Origin: Haloterrigena salina JCM 13891
Lineage (GTDB): Archaea > Halobacteriota > Halobacteria > Halobacteriales > Natrialbaceae
Length of the DNA stretch: 55,921 bases
Assembly: GCF_000337495.1 (NCBI RefSeq)
Contig: NZ_AOIS01000027.1
Location: forward strand, 52,781 to 108,701
Direction of reading: 5' to 3'
Numbering within the stretch: the first letter of the stretch is position 1; the number at the start of each line of letters is the position of its first letter. The notes under the pieces were generated by a model. That model worked only from the letters and a program-made list of their open reading frames with translations. It ran no database searches and was not told where the DNA came from. The position numbers and the translations under genes are program-made. This document shows, piece by piece, positions 25,523 through 34,667 of this stretch.

Positions 25523-26410
25523 ATGCCGACCCGCGCGTTCCGGATCGCCTACGACGGGACCGGCTACCACGGTTTCCAGCGCCAGCCCGACGTCCCAACC
25601 GTCGAGGACGCGATCTTCGACGCCCTGCGCGATCTCGAGGTGCTCGCCCCGGACGCCGATAGGCCCGACGGTTACGCCGCCGCGGGACGGACCGACGCCG
25701 GCGTCTCCGCGCTCGCCCAGACGGTCGCCCTCGAGGCGCCCGACTGGCTGACGCCGCGAGCCCTCAACGGCGAACTCCCGGCCGATATCCGCGCGTGGGC
25801 CGCCGCCGACGCGCCCCGGGAATTCCACGCGACCCACCACGCCGAGCGCCGCGAGTACGCGTATCACCTGTACGCGCCGCCGGCGGACTCGCGTCGACGC
25901 GACCGAGCCGCGCCGGCGGGCGATCGCGCCGACGATCGAGGCGCCTCCGGGCGAAACGCCGTCGACGACGACCGCTTTCGGGCCGCCTGCGAGGCTCTCT
26001 CCGGCAGCCACGACTTCCACAACCTCACGCCGGACGACCGAAACACCGAGCGCTCGCCGACCCTCGAGGCGACCCGCGACGGCGACTTTCTCGTCCTGAC
26101 CGTCACCGCCGGCGGCTTCGCCCGCGAACTCGTCCGCCGGCTGGTCTCGCTCGCCCGCGCGGTCGGAACCGGCGACGCGCCCCTCGAGAAGATCGACCGC
26201 GCGTTCGACCCCGAACCCCTGCCCGGCCACGAGGGAGTCGCGCCGGCGGCGCCGGAGCCGCTGGTCCTGACCGCCGTCGACTATCCCGACCTCTCCTTCG
26301 AGATCGACGAGACGGCGGCCGCGAGCGCCCGCGAGATCTTCCGCGAGCGCCGGATCGAGCGACGGACGAGGGCTCGAGTCGCGGGCCGGATCGCGGACGG
26401 CGTCCGGTGA
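25523..26410 (+). CDS. truA: tRNA pseudouridine(38-40) synthase
   Basis: A 295-aa TruA enzyme converting uridines 38-40 in the tRNA anticodon arm to pseudouridine. RIAYDGTGYHGFQRQP (about 7-22) and AAGRTDAGVSA (about 53-63, with the catalytic Asp) are diagnostic. HATHHAERREYAYHLY and GSHDFHNLTPDDRN follow in family order, and GFARELVRRLVSL is the conserved late helix. An Arg/Asp/Ala-rich insertion (about 118-148) enlarges one loop, which is common in halophilic versions. ATG at 25523 begins the conserved part. Confidence 0.95.
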   Translation: MPTRAFRIAYDGTGYHGFQRQPDVPTVEDAIFDALRDLEVLAPDADRPDGYAAAGRTDAGVSALAQTVALEAPDWLTPRALNGELPADIRAWAAADAPREFHATHHAERREYAYHLYAPPADSRRRDRAAPAGDRADDRGASGRNAVDDDRFRAACEALSGSHDFHNLTPDDRNTERSPTLEATRDGDFLVLTVTAGGFARELVRRLVSLARAVGTGDAPLEKIDRAFDPEPLPGHEGVAPAAPEPLVLTAVDYPDLSFEIDETAAASAREIFRERRIERRTRARVAGRIADGVR

Positions 26411-26464
26411 GCGCACCGGCCGTCGGACGGACGCTTTTTACGGTCGGGACCGACAGTCGGCCGT

Positions 26465-26707
26465 ATGGAACTGTCTCCCGACGAGTACGGCGCCTACTGG
26501 CGGGGCTCGATCCGCGTCGCGGCAGGCGTCTGTATCGTCGTCTTCGGCATGCAACTCGTCTCGCCGCTGCTGTCGGGGCCGACCGCCGGCGCGGTCGGGC
26601 TCGCGGTCTTCCTGCTGGCCGCGCTGATTCTCGCGGGCTCGTTCGTCGCGATGCTCGGCGTCGCCCGCGTCGTCCGGACCGCCATCGACGCCGAGATGCG
26701 CGGGTGA
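26465..26707 (+). CDS. Small two-helix membrane protein
   Basis: An 80-aa protein with a polar N-terminus (MELSPDEYGAYWRGSIR) and two transmembrane helices (about 16-36 and 41-66), ending in a short charged tail. TTTTTA lies 25-30 nt before the ATG, right for a leaderless transcript. It lies between truA and the NifU-like gene, all in the same direction. Function unknown; it resembles small haloarchaeal DUF-type membrane proteins. Confidence 0.65.
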   Translation: MELSPDEYGAYWRGSIRVAAGVCIVVFGMQLVSPLLSGPTAGAVGLAVFLLAALILAGSFVAMLGVARVVRTAIDAEMRG

Positions 26708-26792
26708 CGGTCGAGTCGACTCGGCTCCCGCTCCTCCGCGACCGAACCGATCGGTGAACAGAGATAAATCCGTCCGGATCCTCGACCCCGGT

Positions 26793-27107
26793 ATGAGCGA
26801 GTCCGCCCAGTCCCCGGAAGACGAGGTCCGCGAAGCCGTCTCGCTGTTCCTCCAGCGCAACTTCCCCCAGATTCAGGCCCACGGCGGCGACTCGTCGATC
26901 ACCGCCGTCGACCTCGAGGAGGGGTCCGTCGAGATCAACCTGACCGGCGCCTGTAGCGGCTGCGGCGTCAGTCCGATGACGACCCAGGCGATCCAGCGTC
27001 GCCTCCCCGGCGAGATCGACGAGATCGATTACGTCTCGGTGACGACCGGCTTCGACGGACTCACGGAGGGGACCTCCCGGGATATCTCGGACGACGTCCC
27101 GTTCTGA
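26793..27107 (+). CDS. NifU-like C-terminal domain protein (Fe-S scaffold)
   Basis: A 104-aa protein of the NifU C-terminal family, which binds and hands on iron-sulfur clusters. QIQAHGGDSS begins the domain and the cluster motif is GACSGCGVSPMT (CxxC, about residues 53-60). A short acidic extension follows. The ATG at 26793 is preferred over the in-frame ATG at 26754 because GATAAATC sits 23-30 nt upstream as a promoter. It is a plausible supplier for the aconitase elsewhere in the window, but no other Fe-S assembly gene is adjacent. Confidence 0.9.
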   Translation: MSESAQSPEDEVREAVSLFLQRNFPQIQAHGGDSSITAVDLEEGSVEINLTGACSGCGVSPMTTQAIQRRLPGEIDEIDYVSVTTGFDGLTEGTSRDISDDVPF

Positions 27108-27140
27108 TCCTCGCGGTTCCGCCTCGAGGCTCCGTTTCGG

Positions 27141-28526
27141 TCAGTCCCACGCGTCGGGCCAGATATCGGCGGCGCGCATCCCCGGCTCGTACTCCTGTTC
27201 TCGCAGCCGCTCGCGCAGGTCGTCCGCCTCGATCCGCGCCACGTCGGCTCGGGTGAGTTCTCGCACCAGTAGCGCGGTCAACACGGCGTGTTCGCGCAGG
27301 TTTCGCCGATCCACTTTGTCGCGCGTATCGGCCGTCGTGTGCGTCCAGCCGCGGCCGCGCTCGCCGCCCTCCGGGGGTTCGCTGTGGAGTTGCAGTGCCG
27401 GCACGCCCGCCCGCAGGAACGGCCAGTGGTCGCTGAACGGGTGGGGGTCCGGCTCGTGGACGACCGGCTGGCCGACGGCCGACGTCACGTCCTCGGTCAG
27501 TTCCTCGAGGTCCTCTGAGCCGTGGGAGAGCGCCCGCAGGTTGCGAAACCGGCCCGCGCCGTCGACGTTGACCACCGCGCGAACCGACTCGAGGTCGAGT
27601 TCCTCGGCCATCGCTTCGGCGCCCAGCAGGCCGATCTCCTCGCAGCCGACGCCCGCGATCCGGACCCGACGGTCGAGGTCGTCCTCGAGGGCCGAGAGGA
27701 TCGCCGTCGCGCCGGCGACGGTCGCGATCCCGCAGCCGTTGTCGAGCGCGCCCTCGGTGATGTCGTGGGCGTCGTAGTGGGCGACGACGAGCACCTCGTC
27801 GTCGGTATCCGGACCTACCACGCCGTGGACGTTTCGACTCGAGCCGTCCGTCGTCGTCGCGTCGACGCGGAGCCGGGCTCGAGCGCCCCGCTCGGCGTAG
27901 TCGGTCAACCAGTCGTGGGTTTCGGCGCTGACGCCGACGCCGGGAGCGGCGGCCTCGGCGTCGAACGCCAGCGCTCCCGTCGGGGGCAGTTGTCCGGACA
28001 CGTGGTTGGCGAAGACGAAGGCCTCCGCGCCCGCGGCGACGGCGTGGCCGAACTTCTCCATCCGATGGACGAACCGCTGGTCCCGCGGCGTCGTGGTGCT
28101 GGCGACGGCGATCGCCCCCTGCAACTCGGCGTCCGCGATCTCCTCGGGGGTGCCGTAGCCGACGTCGACCAGCGGGCCCCCGACGTCGCCGGCCGGCGAG
28201 TACGGGAGCGCGAGCGCCTCGAACGAGCGGTCGGGGATTTCGCGGCGGTCCGGTTCGTCGTCTTTCCCGTGCTCGCCGCCGACCACGGCGAACTCGGTCG
28301 AGCCACGTTCCCAGTACTGCATCGAGAACTCCTGTTCCCGCACGTCCTCGAGGCCCGCGTCCGAGAGCGTCTCGCGAACGATATCGGCCGCGTGGCGCTC
28401 GTTGGGCGAGCCGCCCATCCGGTGTGGCAGTTCGGTCAGCCGCGTCAGCAGCGTCCAGGCTCGGTCGTCGGTCCAGGCGCGGCCGAGCGCGCGCTCGAGC
28501 GCCGGCTCGCTCTCGCTCTCGTTCAT
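27141..28526 (-). CDS. M28 family zinc metallopeptidase
   Basis: A 461-aa di-zinc aminopeptidase-like enzyme with an inserted PA-type domain. Metal ligands can be followed in order: AHYDAHD (His and Asp), EGALDNGCG (bridging Asp), GCEEIG (catalytic and ligand Glu pair), VNVDGAG (Asp) and a late His in the HPFSDHWPF region. There is no signal peptide, so it probably trims peptides in the cytoplasm. The start at 28526 is supported by a GCTTTTTTC box about 25 nt upstream; 16 further codons upstream are open but read like spacer. It converges on the NifU-like gene. Confidence 0.9.
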   Translation of the reverse strand: MNESESEPALERALGRAWTDDRAWTLLTRLTELPHRMGGSPNERHAADIVRETLSDAGLEDVREQEFSMQYWERGSTEFAVVGGEHGKDDEPDRREIPDRSFEALALPYSPAGDVGGPLVDVGYGTPEEIADAELQGAIAVASTTTPRDQRFVHRMEKFGHAVAAGAEAFVFANHVSGQLPPTGALAFDAEAAAPGVGVSAETHDWLTDYAERGARARLRVDATTTDGSSRNVHGVVGPDTDDEVLVVAHYDAHDITEGALDNGCGIATVAGATAILSALEDDLDRRVRIAGVGCEEIGLLGAEAMAEELDLESVRAVVNVDGAGRFRNLRALSHGSEDLEELTEDVTSAVGQPVVHEPDPHPFSDHWPFLRAGVPALQLHSEPPEGGERGRGWTHTTADTRDKVDRRNLREHAVLTALLVRELTRADVARIEADDLRERLREQEYEPGMRAADIWPDAWD

Positions 28527-28598
28527 ATCCGCCTTTCGTCGGTGAGCGAAAAAAGCCGCGGGGCTGCACGCCATCGGGCGACCGTCTACCGCAGGCGC

Positions 28599-29714
28599 CT
28601 AGTCGTCCGCGTCCGCTGGTTCGGGCACCTCGGACTCGTCGATGGTGGCGTCCGGCTGGAGGATGCGCTGGAAGTCGAAGTCCGCGAGCGGCCGGTCCTC
28701 GGCGACGCGCTGGGGCCAGTCGGGGTTAGCGAGTGCGCCCTTCGCGAGGGTGATCAGGTCGGCGCCCGCTGCGACGGTCGCGCGCGCCGCGTCCGGGTCC
28801 TCGAGCGCGCCGTTGGCGATCACCGGAACGTCGCCGTACCGGTCGGCGAGTTCCGTGAGCGTCGGGCCGCTCTCGAAGGCGGGCGTCGTCACGTCCTCTT
28901 CGGTGACGTGGAGGTAGTCGGCGCTGGCGTCGGTGAGTCTCTCGAAGATGACTTCCGCATCGTCCTCGCCGCCGGGCCAGCGGTAATCGGGATCGTTGAC
29001 CTTGCTCTGGGAGATCCGAACGCCGACGACGAACTCGTCGGGCGTCGCGGCCTGGACCGCCTCGAGGACCTCCGCCGTCAGACGGATTCGGTTCTCGACA
29101 TCGCCGCCGTACTCGTCGTCGCGCTCGTTGGTGTACGTCGTGAGGAACTGGTCGAGCAGGTAGCCGTTCGCGCCGTGGACTTCGACGCCGTCGAAGTTCG
29201 CCTCGACCGCGCGCTCGGCGGCCGCGACGAACTTTTCGATTACGTCCTCGATGTCGTCCGTCGTCGCGGCGCGGGGCTCCGGAAACTCGCCGCTCCCGCC
29301 GTACATCTCGAGTTGCTCTCCCTTCGGTCGGACCGCCGACGGTGCGAGCCGCTCGTCGGTGTAGCGGTTCCCCTGCGAGAGCGCGCCGGCGTGCATCAAC
29401 TGGGCGACGATCGGCGCGCCCTCGTCGTGAACGGCGTCGGTAACCCGCCGCCACGCCTCGACGTGGTCGTCGTTCGCGATTCCCGGCTGGTCGTCGTATC
29501 CCTGACTGTACGCCTCGTCGGGATAGGTCCCCTCGGTGATGAGAAACGAGAAGCCGCCGCGGGCGAACTTCGCGTAGTAGCGCGCCATCTCGGTCGTCGC
29601 GCGGCCGTCCGCCGTCGCGCTGGTTCGGGTCATCGGTGCGAGACCGACCCGATTCGGCAGCGTTTCGTCGCCGAGGTCGACGGAATCGAACAGAATATCG
29701 TTGGAAGTGTTCAT
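28599..29714 (-). CDS. Old yellow enzyme-type NADH:flavin oxidoreductase
   Basis: A 371-aa FMN-dependent TIM-barrel ene-reductase. LPNRVGLAPMTRTSA (about 19-33) is the N-terminal FMN-binding segment. VAQLMHAG (about 104-111), FDGVEVHGANGYLLDQFL (about 174-191, with the substrate His-Gly-Ala-Asn) and YGGDVENRIRL (about 202-212) are the family's order of motifs. VIANGAL and an AGADLITLAKG strand near the end bind the FMN phosphate. The physiological substrate is unknown. CTTTTACGC lies about 25-32 nt upstream of the ATG. Confidence 0.92.
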   Translation of the reverse strand: MNTSNDILFDSVDLGDETLPNRVGLAPMTRTSATADGRATTEMARYYAKFARGGFSFLITEGTYPDEAYSQGYDDQPGIANDDHVEAWRRVTDAVHDEGAPIVAQLMHAGALSQGNRYTDERLAPSAVRPKGEQLEMYGGSGEFPEPRAATTDDIEDVIEKFVAAAERAVEANFDGVEVHGANGYLLDQFLTTYTNERDDEYGGDVENRIRLTAEVLEAVQAATPDEFVVGVRISQSKVNDPDYRWPGGEDDAEVIFERLTDASADYLHVTEEDVTTPAFESGPTLTELADRYGDVPVIANGALEDPDAARATVAAGADLITLAKGALANPDWPQRVAEDRPLADFDFQRILQPDATIDESEVPEPADADD

Positions 29715-29877
29715 CGAGCGCTGTTGACCGGCGACGCGTAAAAGCGGCGGGCCGTCGTGTATCGGCCGCGAAATAGCGATTATAAACCGAGACGGACCGG
29801 TGGCGTCTCACCGGCGCTGCCGCGGTCGGTTTTCCCTCTCCGATACGCTTTACCACCTACGTTCCGAAACGCGTCCT

Positions 29878-31689
29878 ATGAGTTCCGTTCCCGAACGCTC
29901 CGAGGTCGACGAAGAGTATACCTGGGACCTCGAGAGCATCTACGCGACCGACGACGACTGGGAGGCCGCCTACGAGGCGGTCGCCGAGCGCGTCGACGAG
30001 CTCGCGACCTACGAGGGCCAGGTCACCGACGACGCCGAAACGCTCCGTGACGTCCTCGAGTTGCGCGACGAGATCATGCGCGAGGTGTCGACCGTCGCCG
30101 CCTACGCCCGCATGCGCCGCGACGAGGACACGACCAACCAGCAGTACCAGGCGCTGACCGCCCGGTCGCAGTCGCTGGCCGCCGACGCCCAGTCCGCGGC
30201 GTCGTTCATCGACCCCGAAATCCAGGAGCTGACCCGCGAGGAGTTCGACGCGATGGTCGACGAGGTACCCGCCCTCGAGACCTACGACCACTATGTCGAC
30301 GACGTCCTCCGGATGAAGCCCCACACCCGCTCGGCGGAGGTCGAGGAACTGCTCGCCGACCTGAGCGAGGTGACCGGCGCGACGGGCGAGGTCTACAACA
30401 TGCTCGCGAACGCGGACATGGAGTTCCCCACCGTCGAGGATCCCGACGGCGAGGACGTCGAGATCACCCAGAGCAACTTCGTCAACCTGCTGAAGCGGCC
30501 CGACCGCGAGTTCCGTCGAACGGTCCACGAGGAGTACTACGACGAGTGGTCGGCCATGCGAAACACCGTCGCCTCGGCCTACAAGAACAGCGTCAAGGCC
30601 GACGTCAAGACCGCGCGAGCCCGAAACTACGACACCGCCCGCGAGGCCGCCCTCGACGGCCCCAACGTCCCCGTCGACGTCTACGACACCCTCGTCGAGA
30701 CGGTCCACGACAACATCGACAAACTCCACCGCCACGCCGAACTGAAGGAGCGGGCGCTGGGCACCGACGACCTGCAGATGTGGGACGTCTACATGCCCCT
30801 GACCGGCGACGAGGGCCCCGACCTCGAGTACGATCAGGCCACCGAGTACGTCGTCGAGTCGCTGGCGCCGCTGGGCGAGGAGTACCAGTCCCGCGTCGCC
30901 GAGGGACTGGAGTCGAACTGGGTCGACGTCTACGAGAACGAGGGCAAGCAAGCGGGCGCTTACTCGGGGGGCACCTACGACACCCAGCCGTTCATCCTGA
31001 TGAACTATCAGGACGACATCTCCTCGATGTACACGCTGGCCCACGAACTCGGCCACTCGATGCACTCCGAACTCACCAAGGAGGAACAGCCCTTCGTCTA
31101 CTCGAGCTACGAGATTTTCGTCGCCGAGGTCGCCAGCACGGTCAACGAGGCCCTGCTCACGAGCCACCTCCTCGAGACCGTCGACGACCCCGAGTTCAAG
31201 AAGCACGTCTTAAACGAGTTCTTGGAGCGCGTTCGTTCGACGCTCTACCGCCAGACCCTCTTTGCGGAGTTCGAACACGAGACCCACCGCCTGGAGGAGG
31301 AGGGCGAACCGCTGACGGCCGACCGACTGGACGACCTCTACCGCGGACTGAAAGAGGACTACTACGAGCCCGCGGTCGTCGACGACCGCATCGCCCGCGA
31401 GTGGATGCGCATCCCTCACTTCTACCGCGCGTTCTACGTCTACCAGTACGCGACCGGAATCTCCGCGGCGCTGGCCATCGTCGACAACGTGCTCCCCGAC
31501 GGCGCCGGCGGCGACCGGAACGCCGACGCCGCCGCGGACTATCTCGAGTTCCTCCGGCGGGGCTCCCGGGAGTACCCGCTCGAACTCCTGCGGATCGCCG
31601 GCGTTGACATGAGCAGTTCGGGACCGATCGACCGCGCCCTCGAGACCTACGGGCAGCGACTCGAGGAGATGGAAGCGCTGATGAAGTAG
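29878..31689 (+). CDS. pepF: Oligoendopeptidase F
   Basis: A 603-aa cytoplasmic M3B zinc endopeptidase that degrades short peptides. The zinc motif HELGH is at residues 389-393, with the downstream Glu ligand in EIFVAEVASTVNE (about 412-424). The N-terminal WDLESIYATDDDWEAAYE and the GAYSGGTYDTQPFILMNY stretch before HELGH are typical of PepF. YQYATGISAA near residue 525 is the conserved substrate-binding Tyr region. Length fits the family. The ATG at 29878 directly precedes the conserved sequence. Confidence 0.95.
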   Translation: MSSVPERSEVDEEYTWDLESIYATDDDWEAAYEAVAERVDELATYEGQVTDDAETLRDVLELRDEIMREVSTVAAYARMRRDEDTTNQQYQALTARSQSLAADAQSAASFIDPEIQELTREEFDAMVDEVPALETYDHYVDDVLRMKPHTRSAEVEELLADLSEVTGATGEVYNMLANADMEFPTVEDPDGEDVEITQSNFVNLLKRPDREFRRTVHEEYYDEWSAMRNTVASAYKNSVKADVKTARARNYDTAREAALDGPNVPVDVYDTLVETVHDNIDKLHRHAELKERALGTDDLQMWDVYMPLTGDEGPDLEYDQATEYVVESLAPLGEEYQSRVAEGLESNWVDVYENEGKQAGAYSGGTYDTQPFILMNYQDDISSMYTLAHELGHSMHSELTKEEQPFVYSSYEIFVAEVASTVNEALLTSHLLETVDDPEFKKHVLNEFLERVRSTLYRQTLFAEFEHETHRLEEEGEPLTADRLDDLYRGLKEDYYEPAVVDDRIAREWMRIPHFYRAFYVYQYATGISAALAIVDNVLPDGAGGDRNADAAADYLEFLRRGSREYPLELLRIAGVDMSSSGPIDRALETYGQRLEEMEALMK

Positions 31690-31883
31690 GTCGAGTCGGC
31701 CGGCGACTCGAGCGGTTGGTCCGCGCTTTCACGCTCTCGCTTCCGTTCCGTCTCGCTTTTCGCACTGCGCCTCTCGTGCTGTCGTATCCGCTCCCCCGAC
31801 GGTTTCACCATCCAGACAGACATGAAAGAGGTACAATCAAACCACAACCACTACTTGTATTGATAGGTATAGGGACGTAACGA

Positions 31884-32678
31884 ATGGTAGCGATCGAGAC
31901 GACGGGACTGACGAAACGGTACGGAGCGACGGTCGCCGTCGACGACCTCGAGCTCTCGATTCCCGAGGGATCCGTCTACGGCTTTCTCGGCCCGAACGGC
32001 GCGGGGAAGACGACGACGATGCGGCTGCTGACCAGTCTCACCCGGCCGACGGAGGGGAGCGGCGCCGTCGCCGGCGTTCCGATCACGGACCGGACCGCGC
32101 TCCGACCGCGCGTCGGCTACCTCCCGGAGACGCCGCCGCTGTACGAGCAGGCGACCGGCTTCGAGCAACTCGAGTACGTCGCCGGGCTGCGGGACCTCTC
32201 GTCGGCGGCCGCCCGGGAGCGGATCGAGTCGTTGCTGGCGGACCTCGACTTGCTGGCCGACGCCGACGCGCTCATCGACGACTACTCGACGGGGATGCGC
32301 CAGAAGGTCGCCTTCGTGCAGGCCGTGCTCCACGACCCCGACGTCGTCTTCCTCGACGAACCGACGTCCGGGCTGGATCCGCGAGCGGCCAAGACGATCC
32401 GGGAGCGAATTCGTAGCCTCGCGGACGGAGGCACGACCGTCTTTCTCTCGACGCACATCCTGCCGGTCGTCGAAACGGTCGCCGACGCGGTCGGTATCCT
32501 CTCGGACGGGCAACTGGTCGCCGAGGGTGCGCCCGACGCGCTCGTCCAACGGGCCGAAGCCGGCGACGACGGCACGCTCGAGGACGTCTTCTTCGAACTG
32601 ACCGACGCCGACCCTCTGGGCTCCGCTCGTGATGGTGCCCGCGGCGATACCGAAACTGCGGAGGCGACCCGTGACTGA
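31884..32678 (+). CDS. ABC transporter ATP-binding protein
   Basis: A 264-aa ABC-2-type ATPase. Walker A GPNGAGKT (36-43), Q-loop region LPETPPLYE, signature YSTGMRQK (about 134-141), Walker B VVFLDEPTSGLDPR (about 153-166) and the switch His in STHILP (about 190-195) are all present. It has the long C-terminal part of exporter-type subunits. Its stop overlaps the start of the permease gene (GTGACTGA), so the two form one transporter. Substrate unknown. Confidence 0.93.
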   Translation: MVAIETTGLTKRYGATVAVDDLELSIPEGSVYGFLGPNGAGKTTTMRLLTSLTRPTEGSGAVAGVPITDRTALRPRVGYLPETPPLYEQATGFEQLEYVAGLRDLSSAAARERIESLLADLDLLADADALIDDYSTGMRQKVAFVQAVLHDPDVVFLDEPTSGLDPRAAKTIRERIRSLADGGTTVFLSTHILPVVETVADAVGILSDGQLVAEGAPDALVQRAEAGDDGTLEDVFFELTDADPLGSARDGARGDTETAEATRD

Positions 32679-34434
32679 CTCGAGTTGGGCCCGGACGAGC
32701 CTCCGTATCGGCGTTCTCGAGTTTCGGCGGTCGGTCCGCGCGCTCCGCCGGAATCCGCTTCAGGCCGCCATGATCGGCTTCGGCATGCTCGTCCCGACGC
32801 TGATCGGCGGCTTGGTCGCGATCGCGTTTGCCGAGCAACTCGGGGACATCGAGACGTTCCCGGCCCCCGATTACGCTCGGGGACTGATCGCGCTCTTCTG
32901 GCTGTTCGGGGTGTTTCTCGTCGGTCAGCGCGTCGTCTCCGCGCGCACGCGAATCGAAGCCGAACCGTTCGTCCTGACGACCGTCCCGGAGCGAACGGCC
33001 GCAATCGGGTTGGTCGTGGCGGAGACGTTCCGATTGCTCGCCTATCTCGGCCCGCCGGCGGTACTCGTAACCGGAATCTGCGTCGTCCTGTTCGGCTCGC
33101 CGGCGGCCCTCGTTCTCGTGCCGCTGACGGCGTTGCTCTTCGCGGCGACCGTGGCCGTCACGGGGTCGGCCGCCGGCTACGCGGTGGCCCTGCTCGTGGC
33201 GACGTCGCCGTTCGTCGCCCGCCACCGGACCGTCCTCGGAACGGTCGCGTCGCTGCTCGGAATGGGAGGGTATTTCCTCGCCATGGGGATCGGTCCGTTC
33301 TCCTTCGACCAGTCGTCGCTCGCGTGGCTGCCGATCGGGTGGTTCGCCGACCTCGCGCTGGCCGGCTCCGGACTGCTATCGGCACCGCTGCGGTGGATCG
33401 GCTCCCTCTGTAGTAGCGCGGCGGTGCTGTCCGTCGGCGGACTCGCCGTCAACCGACTGACGGCGACGCTGTGGTTTATCGACCCGGTGGACGTCGTCGC
33501 GGACGAGTCGGACCGGAACGAGGACGGTGCGGCGGAACCGATCGCTCGTCGCGACGCGCTCGCGGCCGCCGCGGCGCCGCTGCCGGTGCCCCGACTGCTA
33601 TCGACGCCGACGCGACGCGTTGCAGAGTGGTCGCTCCTTCGAACGCGACGCGACCCCAACCGGTTGACGTTCCTCATGATTCCCCTCTTCGCCGGCGGGA
33701 GCGCGGTCGTCAATGCGGCCGTCCAGGCCGGCTCGATCAAGACGGTGGCCGCGCCGCTGTGTGCCGTCGCGCTCCCGTGGGCCGTCGGCTCCCTGTTCGC
33801 GATGAACCCCTTCGGCGACGAGGGCGCGGTGCTCCCGGTAACGCTGACGGCCGTCCCGGGCTGTCAGTACGTTCGCGGCCTTCTGGTGCCGGGCCTGCTG
33901 ATCGGCCTCCCGCTCGTCCCCCTCGCGACCGGGCTCGCGACGCTCGTCTCGCCGTACGCGCTGCTCGAGCGCGCCGGCCTGATCGCGCTAAGCGGTTTCT
34001 TGACCTGCGTCGCGGTCGCGATCACGCCGCTGATCGGGATGACGTTCCCACGGTTCAGCGCCATCTCCGTCGGACGGAGCCGCGACGTGATCCCGCCGCG
34101 GATGACCGCCGTGACTCTCCACGCCGCGCTGACGGTCGTCCCCGGAACCGTTCTCGCGGGACTCGTCCTCGCCCCGGAGCTGACGCGAGCGGCGCTGGCC
34201 GGCCTCTTCGGAAGCCTTCCGGCGGTCCTGTTGGAACTGCTCGCGGCCGCGACCGTCGACGTCGTCGCGGCGCCCGCCGACTGGTTCGCCGCGCTCGGCG
34301 ACTGGATCGGAAGCCTGGACCTCGCGGTCCTGCGATTCGGCGGTAGCGGTCTCGTTCTCTTCAGCGGCCTCCTCGTCGCGGCGCTCTCGTACCGCCGCGC
34401 GATCGGCCGTTTCGAGCGGTACACGACGGCCTGA
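32671..34434 (+). CDS. ABC transporter permease
   Basis: A 587-aa polytopic membrane protein with roughly ten to twelve hydrophobic helices, in two halves separated by a charged loop near residues 275-320. It starts VTDSSWARTSLRIGVLEFRR, an amphipathic entry helix like that of ABC-2 permeases, and is translationally coupled to the ATPase by the 8-nt overlap GTGACTGA. An ATG at 32629 in the same frame would give a 50-nt overlap and is less likely. The substrate (drug, lipid or peptide) is not apparent. Confidence 0.82.
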   Translation: MTDSSWARTSLRIGVLEFRRSVRALRRNPLQAAMIGFGMLVPTLIGGLVAIAFAEQLGDIETFPAPDYARGLIALFWLFGVFLVGQRVVSARTRIEAEPFVLTTVPERTAAIGLVVAETFRLLAYLGPPAVLVTGICVVLFGSPAALVLVPLTALLFAATVAVTGSAAGYAVALLVATSPFVARHRTVLGTVASLLGMGGYFLAMGIGPFSFDQSSLAWLPIGWFADLALAGSGLLSAPLRWIGSLCSSAAVLSVGGLAVNRLTATLWFIDPVDVVADESDRNEDGAAEPIARRDALAAAAAPLPVPRLLSTPTRRVAEWSLLRTRRDPNRLTFLMIPLFAGGSAVVNAAVQAGSIKTVAAPLCAVALPWAVGSLFAMNPFGDEGAVLPVTLTAVPGCQYVRGLLVPGLLIGLPLVPLATGLATLVSPYALLERAGLIALSGFLTCVAVAITPLIGMTFPRFSAISVGRSRDVIPPRMTAVTLHAALTVVPGTVLAGLVLAPELTRAALAGLFGSLPAVLLELLAAATVDVVAAPADWFAALGDWIGSLDLAVLRFGGSGLVLFSGLLVAALSYRRAIGRFERYTTA

Positions 34435-34443
34435 TGCGATTCG

Positions 34444-34462
34444 GACACCCACCTTAGGTGTC
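34444..34462 (+). terminator. Small stem-loop after the ABC permease
   Basis: GACACC pairs with GGTGTC around a 7-nt loop starting 10 nt after the permease stop. It is not followed by a T run, so a terminator role is only possible. Confidence 0.25.
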
Positions 34463-34634
34463 GATTCGCACGGTCGCTCGAGCGGATCGAATTCGAACCG
34501 TCCGGTTCGGGCCGACTCGAGACGCCCGCTCGAGTCGTCCTCGTCGCCCCTGCAGTTCGCTCTGAGTCCCCGTATATCGCGGGGTTGAGCCATCGTTCGT
34601 GGGGTTCGAAAACCATCCGGGACCCAAAGGCACA

Positions 34635-34640
34635 TTTATC
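34635..34640 (+). promoter_or_regulatory. TATA-like box of proteasome-activating nucleotidase gene
   Basis: TTTATC, 28-33 nt before the ATG at 34668, supports that start rather than the in-frame ATG at 34599. Confidence 0.5.
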
Positions 34641-34667
34641 GTCGGGGACTTACGAGCGTACGTCAGG

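Noticed and set aside
27522-29741. 739-codon plus-strand frame over the M28 peptidase and old yellow enzyme
   Set aside because: Composition is Arg/Val/Gly shadow-like and it spans two well-supported genes on the other strand.
34560-34630. tRNA-like GGGGTTCGAAAACC sequence upstream of pan
   Set aside because: The flanking bases do not pair into T, anticodon or acceptor stems; no tRNA can be folded.
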